Of a stretch of 18,844 nt of DNA, positions 14,644 to 18,844 are shown piece by piece. A program made the position numbers and the translations under genes. Position 1 is the first letter of the stretch; each line of letters begins with the position of its first letter. The notes under the pieces are model-generated. The model had not been told where the DNA came from. It saw nothing but the letters and a program-made list of their open reading frames with translations, and ran no database searches. Origin of the DNA: Armatimonadota bacterium (GTDB lineage: Bacteria; Armatimonadota; JAAZEB01); assembly GCA_012841485.1 (NCBI GenBank), contig DUUU01000231.1, forward strand, positions 1-18,844, written 5' to 3'.

Positions 14644-17253
14644 ATGAGACTCGATAAGTTCACGATCAAGTCGCAGGAGGCGATCCAGGAGGCGCAGCGG
14701 CTGGCCGAGCAGTTCGGACAGCAGCAGATTGATGTCGAGCACCTGCTGCTGGCGCTGCTGCAGCAGGAGGAGGGCGTGGTGCCGCCGATCCTGGAGAAGC
14801 TGGGCGCGAGCCGCGTGCCGCTGATCCAGGCGGTGCAGGCCGACCTGAAGAGCCGCCCGGCGGTGCATGGCGTGGCGGCGGGCCAGGGAATCACCCCCCG
14901 CCTCAGCCGCGTCTTGGAACAGGCCTGGGAAGAGGCCGAGCGCCTCACGGACGAATATGTCTCGACAGAGCACTTGCTGCTCGCCATCGCCGACTCTGGC
15001 GATCCGGCGAACAGATTGCTGAAGCAGGCCGGGGTGAGCAAGGACGGCCTCTACAAGGCGATGGAAGCGGTGCGTGGCGCGCATCGGGTGACCGATCCGA
15101 ACCCCGAGGAGAAGTATCAGGCGCTCGAGCGGTATGGGCGAGACCTGACTGCCCTCGCCCGCCAGGGAAAGCTGGACCCGGTGATCGGCCGCGATGACGA
15201 GATCCGGCGCGTGATTCAGGTCCTCTCCCGGCGCACCAAGAACAACCCGGTGCTTATCGGCGAGCCGGGCGTGGGCAAGACGGCCATCGTGGAGGGCCTC
15301 GCGCAACGCGTGGTCGCCGGCGACGTGCCCGAGGGCCTGAGGGAGAAGCGCGTGGTGGCTCTCGACCTCGGCTCGCTCATCGCCGGCACCAAGTACCGCG
15401 GCGAGTTCGAGGACCGGCTGAAAGCCGTCCTCAAGGAGATCACCGAGTCGGAGGGGCAGATCATCCTCTTCATCGACGAGCTGCACACCATCATCGGCGC
15501 GGGCGCGGCGGAGGGCGCCGTGGACGCGGCAAACATGCTCAAGCCGATGCTGGCACGCGGCGAGCTGCGCGCGGTCGGGGCGACCACGCTCGATGAGTAT
15601 CGCAAGCACATCGAGAAGGACGCCGCCCTGGAGCGGCGCTTCCAACCGGTGCTCGTGGGCGAGCCCAGCGTCGATGACACCATCGCCATCCTCCGCGGCC
15701 TGAAGGAGCGCTACGAGGTTCACCACGGCGTGCGAATCAGCGACCCCGCGGTGGTCGCCGCGGCCACGCTCAGCCACCGCTATATCTCGGACCGCTTCCT
15801 GCCCGACAAGGCAATCGACCTGATCGACGAGGCGGCAAGCCGCCTGCGCATGGAGATCGACTCCATGCCGGACGAGATTGACGCCCTGGAGCGGCGGCGG
15901 ATTCAGCTCGAGATCGAGCGCGAGGCGCTTCGCAAGGAGAGTGACCCAGCCAGCCTGGAGCGCCTGGAAAAGATCGAGCGCGAGCTCTCCGAGATTGGCG
16001 AGCAGAGCGCCGGAATGAAGGCGCAGTGGCAGAACGAGAAGGCGCAGATCCTGAAGATCCGCCAGCTGAAGGAGGAGATCGAGCGCGCGAAGATCGAGGA
16101 GCAGAATGCGGAGCGCGCCGGCGACCTGCAACGGGCCGCGGAGCTGCGCTACGGCACGCGCCTCAACCTGCAAAAGCAGCTCGAGCAGGAGAACGCCCGC
16201 CTCGCCGAGATCCAGAGCGAGCGGAAGATGCTCAAAGAGGAAGTGGACGCCGAGGATATCGCCGAGGTGGTGAGCAAGTGGACCGGCATCCCCGTCTCTC
16301 GGATGATGGAGGGCGAGATCCAGAAGCTGGTCCACATGGAAAACCGTTTGCGCGAGCGCGTGGTGGGCCAGGATGACGCGATCACCGCGGTTTCGGACGC
16401 CGTGCGCCGGGCGCGCGCCGGCCTGGGCGATCCAGACCGCCCAGTCGGGAGTTTCATCTTTCTCGGTCCCACCGGCGTAGGCAAGACGGAGCTGGCGCGC
16501 GCGCTCGCAGAGTTCCTCTTTGATGACGAGCGCGCCATGGTGCGCCTCGATATGTCGGAGTACATGGAGAAGCACGCGGTCGCCCGGCTGATCGGCGCGC
16601 CTCCGGGATACATCGGCTACGAGGAGGGCGGGCAGCTCACCGAGGCGGTGCGCCGGCGACCCTACTCCGTCGTGCTCTTCGACGAGATCGAGAAGGCACA
16701 CCCGGATGTCTTCAACGCGCTGCTCCAGCTCCTGGACGACGGCCGGCTGACCGATGGCCAGGGGCGCACGGTGGACTTCAGGAACACCGTGATCATCATG
16801 ACGAGCAACATCGGCAGCGCCCACATCCAGGAGCTGGGCGGCCTCAACGACCAGGCGATGAAGGAGCGCGTCCTGGAGGCGATGCGCACGCACTTCCGGC
16901 CGGAGTTCCTCAACCGGGTGGATGAGATCATCGTCTTCCACACGCTCAATGCGGAGCAGCTCAAGCAGATCGTCGAGATCCAGCTCCGGCGCCTGAAGGA
17001 GCGCTTGGCAGAACGGAAGATCCACCTGGAGGTGACGGATGCCGCCAAGGACGTGATCGCCGCCGAGGGCTTCGATCCGGTCTATGGTGCCCGGCCGCTC
17101 AAGCGCGTCATCCAGCGCCGGATCGAGAACGAGCTGGCGATGCGCCTGCTCCAAGGCGAGTTTGGCGAGGGCGCGACCGTGCGCGTCGATGCCGCGTCCA
17201 GCGGCGAGCTCCTCTTCACCCCGGTCGTGGAGGGAGTGCCAGTGACCACATAA
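14644..17253 (+). CDS. clpB: ClpB protein disaggregase
   Basis: The 869-residue protein is a full-length ClpB/Hsp104 AAA+ ring ATPase that pulls proteins out of aggregates with the DnaK system. Two Clp N repeats occupy about 1-145. The first ATPase has Walker A GEPGVGKT (206-213), pore loop KYRGEFE (250-256), Walker B ILFIDEL (274-280) and paired arginines R331/R332. The coiled-coil M domain, about 405-530, separates ClpB from ClpA and is rich in Glu, Arg and Lys. The second ATPase has GPTGVGKT (608-615), pore loop GYIGYE (655-660) and VVLFDEIE (676-683). No ClpP-binding loop is evident, as expected for ClpB. GGGAGG lies six bases before the ATG. It is a single-gene unit with a near-consensus promoter and a strong terminator. 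Long open frames on the opposite strand are shadows. Confidence 0.98.
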   Translation: MRLDKFTIKSQEAIQEAQRLAEQFGQQQIDVEHLLLALLQQEEGVVPPILEKLGASRVPLIQAVQADLKSRPAVHGVAAGQGITPRLSRVLEQAWEEAERLTDEYVSTEHLLLAIADSGDPANRLLKQAGVSKDGLYKAMEAVRGAHRVTDPNPEEKYQALERYGRDLTALARQGKLDPVIGRDDEIRRVIQVLSRRTKNNPVLIGEPGVGKTAIVEGLAQRVVAGDVPEGLREKRVVALDLGSLIAGTKYRGEFEDRLKAVLKEITESEGQIILFIDELHTIIGAGAAEGAVDAANMLKPMLARGELRAVGATTLDEYRKHIEKDAALERRFQPVLVGEPSVDDTIAILRGLKERYEVHHGVRISDPAVVAAATLSHRYISDRFLPDKAIDLIDEAASRLRMEIDSMPDEIDALERRRIQLEIEREALRKESDPASLERLEKIERELSEIGEQSAGMKAQWQNEKAQILKIRQLKEEIERAKIEEQNAERAGDLQRAAELRYGTRLNLQKQLEQENARLAEIQSERKMLKEEVDAEDIAEVVSKWTGIPVSRMMEGEIQKLVHMENRLRERVVGQDDAITAVSDAVRRARAGLGDPDRPVGSFIFLGPTGVGKTELARALAEFLFDDERAMVRLDMSEYMEKHAVARLIGAPPGYIGYEEGGQLTEAVRRRPYSVVLFDEIEKAHPDVFNALLQLLDDGRLTDGQGRTVDFRNTVIIMTSNIGSAHIQELGGLNDQAMKERVLEAMRTHFRPEFLNRVDEIIVFHTLNAEQLKQIVEIQLRRLKERLAERKIHLEVTDAAKDVIAAEGFDPVYGARPLKRVIQRRIENELAMRLLQGEFGEGATVRVDAASSGELLFTPVVEGVPVTT

Positions 17254-17272
17254 GCCGCAGCCGCTGACCCGC

Positions 17273-17310
17273 AAAGGGCCGGCCAGCACACCGAGGCTGG
17301 CCGGCCCTTT
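17273..17310 (+). terminator. Rho-independent terminator of clpB
   Basis: A perfect 15-base stem (AAAGGGCCGGCCAGC with GCTGGCCGGCCCTTT) and an 8-base loop begin 19 bases after the clpB stop, and a T-rich stretch continues the 3' arm. The A and T ends could let it work in both directions. Confidence 0.9.
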
Positions 17311-17593
17311 GCTTCTGGTATGAAGCAACCCTCTGAAAGGCATCCCCGGTACCAGTGCCAGGCAACGCGGCGCCGACACGCGCCCGTTCGCCAATCAGGC
17401 CGTAGGAGGCAGCACGTTTCCCCGACGGATCCCCGCCCCTGAAGGGAGAGCCGGAGAGGGGTGGCCTAACCGGGGTGCAGGAATCTGGCAGCGGGCGTCG
17501 AAAGAAAGTACCAGTACACTCCACCCGCGTGGGAGGTGCACGGCCCGCGTCACGCGTGGTCTAAGCGCGAGCTGTAGGAAGAAGAGCCCGATC
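17311..17593. other. Intergenic region between clpB terminator and a small unknown gene
   Basis: No gene is supported. TACACT at 17515-17520 could be a -10 box for the following gene, but there is no matching -35 box. I compared the stretch by eye with cobalamin, SAM and cyclic-di-GMP riboswitch patterns and did not see their conserved cores. Confidence 0.4.
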
Positions 17594-17863
17594 ATGGCTG
17601 GACGAACCCGTTCCACAGTCGGCCCCGCAGCACCGAGCTACTCCACGGCCTTCATCAAGGCGCGGAAGGCCCTTGACCAGGCGGCCCGCCTGGAGCGCAG
17701 CGGCGACCTGGTGGGCGCCATCCGCTGCTGCCGCGAGGGAATCGCCTCGGTAGCGGATGCCGAAGATGTTGAGGGCCTCCAACTGCGCATCCGCCTGCGC
17801 ATGCAGTGCGAGACGGCCACCCGACTCCACCGAGAGGCGCAGCGCTCCCGCCAATCCATGTAA
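17594..17863 (+). CDS. Small helical hypothetical protein
   Basis: I do not recognise this 89-residue protein. After a Ser/Pro/Ala-rich start of about 17 residues, the rest reads as a helical hairpin: FIKARKALDQAARLERSGDL, then VGAIRCCREGIASVADAED, then a long helix rich in Arg, Gln and Leu to the end. The spacing of the first two helices recalls a single TPR or MIT-type unit, without enough repeats to be sure. There is no signal peptide or membrane segment. Third codon positions are mostly G or C, like the neighbours. The ribosome binding site (AGGAAGAAG, more than 10 bases upstream) is weak. A long frame on the opposite strand also exists, but its product is less plausible. Confidence 0.55.
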   Translation: MAGRTRSTVGPAAPSYSTAFIKARKALDQAARLERSGDLVGAIRCCREGIASVADAEDVEGLQLRIRLRMQCETATRLHREAQRSRQSM

Positions 17864-17898
17864 TCCCTCAGAGCGGCGAAAAGAGGCTTGATGCCAGA

Positions 17899-17971
17899 CG
17901 CCCCCAGCGCGCGGTGAGTGCCCTTGGTTGGGAGCACCGGGGGCCCTGCATCACCGCGCGCTCGCGGGGCG
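17899..17971. repeat. Long inverted repeat downstream of the small unknown gene
   Basis: Perfect 12-base arms AGCGCGCGGTGA (17906-17917) and TCACCGCGCGCT (17951-17962) are 33 bases apart. The pairing extends outward through CGCCCC (17899-17904) and GGGGCG (17966-17971) across a small asymmetric bulge. No T tract follows on either side. It lies between the small gene at 17594-17863 and the promoter at 18061, so it may act as a terminator, an RNA stabiliser or a structured RNA; the role is unknown. Confidence 0.55.
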
Positions 17972-18060
17972 CCAGCTTCTGAACGACCGGCTGTGCATCC
18001 GGGAGGCCTGGCGACGCGGGCCTGCCCAGCGAGGCAGTCGAGGCACGCCCGGCCGGCGTG

Positions 18061-18090
18061 TTGACAGGCCGTCGCGCAGCATGATACAAT
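18061..18090 (+). promoter_or_regulatory. Near-consensus promoter of the third pseudopilin gene
   Basis: A perfect TTGACA (18061-18066) and TACAAT (18085-18090) are separated by 18 bases. The leader is about 60 bases and contains no recognised element. Confidence 0.7.
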
Positions 18091-18156
18091 CCCTTAGAAT
18101 GGGGGGCCTTCGGGCTGCTTCAGAACAGCACACGCCCCAGATAGGAAAGGCAGATC

Positions 18157-18807
18157 ATGAAGCGTCGCGGTTTCACGTTGATTGAGTTGCTCGTCGTCAT
18201 AGCGATCATCGCTATACTCGCCGCCATCCTTTTCCCCGTTTTCGCGCGGGCGCGCGAGAATGCGCGAAAGGCAAACTGCCAGTCGAATCTCAAGCAGATC
18301 GGCCTGGCATGCATGCAATACATCCAGGACTACGATGAGATGCTGCCGCCTCTCTACACGCTCACAACCGGGGCTTCCGGGGGCTACCTGCACCTCCCCG
18401 AGCTGATCTACCCCTACGTCAAGAACGCCGGCGTGTTCAGTTGCCCCAGCGAGCGGACGCAGGGCCAGACATTTGATCACGGCATCCGGCTGACCTACGG
18501 TTATAACCAGAGCCGGTTCCAGGGGCGCACCTACTTCTTCGAAGGCAACCTGTCGCTCTCGATGGTGGAGGATACGGCGCAGACGATCCTCTTCATCGAT
18601 GATGTGAACCTCTATGCCGGGCCCTACGACCCGCATGTGCCGGTGGGGTATGACCCCAACACCCCCGTGCTCAACTCCCCCAGCGATACAAGAGGGACGC
18701 GGGCCTACAACCGGCATAACGAGATGTACAACGTCGCCTTCGTAGATGGGCACGTGAAGTCGATGAAGCAGACGCTTCTCCGCCATTGGTCCTACTGGGA
18801 GGATTGA
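18157..18807 (+). CDS. DUF1559-type pseudopilin with H-x9-DG motif
   Basis: The 216-residue protein has the shortest leader of the three relatives, MKRRG, before [20 protein letters not shown], so prepilin peptidase should cut after Gly5. [20 protein letters not shown] continues the shared N-terminal region. The C-terminal motif is [13 protein letters not shown], followed by VKSMKQ, identical in part to the gene at 12769. The middle third ([20 protein letters not shown] and a Tyr-rich stretch) is its own. AGGAAAGG precedes the ATG at normal distance. The gene is complete within the window. The function is unknown beyond likely membrane insertion and assembly by a type II secretion or pilus-like machine. 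Confidence 0.9.
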   Translation: MKRRGFTLIELLVVIAIIAILAAILFPVFARARENARKANCQSNLKQIGLACMQYIQDYDEMLPPLYTLTTGASGGYLHLPELIYPYVKNAGVFSCPSERTQGQTFDHGIRLTYGYNQSRFQGRTYFFEGNLSLSMVEDTAQTILFIDDVNLYAGPYDPHVPVGYDPNTPVLNSPSDTRGTRAYNRHNEMYNVAFVDGHVKSMKQTLLRHWSYWED

Positions 18808-18844
18808 GCGCGCGCCGGGGCAGAACGCTCTCGGCCCGCATACA

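Noticed and set aside
14221..17394. Very long open frame on the minus strand opposite clpB
   Set aside because: It mirrors clpB codon structure in GC-rich DNA, is rich in Leu, His, Arg and Asp without any domain, and clpB is certain.
17311..17593. Riboswitch after clpB on either strand
   Set aside because: By-eye comparison showed no cobalamin, SAM or cyclic-di-GMP core; the strings resembling parts of them are isolated.
1..18844. CRISPR array, insertion sequence, integrase or tRNA
   Set aside because: No regularly spaced direct repeats, transposase or integrase motifs, or cloverleaf sequences were noticed.

Overview
The window is GC-rich bacterial chromosome with no rRNA, tRNA, mobile element or CRISPR array visible. 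The mix of genes points to a diderm, non-actinobacterial lineage, most likely Armatimonadota: a Pup/UBact-type proteasome operon whose modifier ends in Gly-Glu, three DUF1559-type pseudopilins with the C-terminal H-x9-DG motif, and a futalosine-route menaquinone enzyme. The phylum is an inference from gene content, not from a marker gene.

Layout. (1) 66-4404, plus strand: a promoter, then a single-chain fusion of two radical SAM menaquinone enzymes (MqnE-like then MqnC-like) overlapping dxs by 10 bases. The pair supplies menaquinone ring chemistry and the isoprenoid precursor for its tail. (2) 11194-4480, minus strand: a complete protein-tagging and proteasome operon in the order mpa/arc - dop - ubact - prcB - prcA - pafA. 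It has a TTGACA promoter, a leader with a nested hairpin, and junctions that are short or overlapping. (3) 11319-11816, minus strand: a stand-alone two-CBS-domain protein with its own hairpin terminator. (4) 11817-12768: a small YHS metal-binding-type protein between two gene-poor stretches. (5) 12769-14297: two convergent pseudopilin genes that share a hairpin terminator. (6) 14438-17310: clpB with a near-consensus promoter, a structured leader and a strong terminator. (7) 17594-18807: a small unknown helical protein, a long inverted repeat, and a third pseudopilin with a near-consensus promoter.

How the genes fit together. The proteasome operon looks self-sufficient. PafA would ligate the 62-residue UBact to substrate lysines and Dop would remove it. 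The Mpa/ARC ring would unfold tagged proteins into the PrcA/PrcB chamber, whose PrcB carries an intact Thr-Asp-Lys active site after a 43-residue propeptide. ClpB nearby is a separate disaggregase, so the window is rich in protein quality control. The pseudopilins are members of a paralogous family whose first ~50 residues are almost identical.

Most unusual points: the MqnE-MqnC fusion; the Gly-Glu ending of the tag; a ~29-residue His/Asp-rich insertion and altered motif in PafA; the Mpa C-terminus without the mycobacterial Gln-Tyr-Leu ending; the nested hairpin in the proteasome leader; and a leader in front of clpB that could hide its ribosome binding site.
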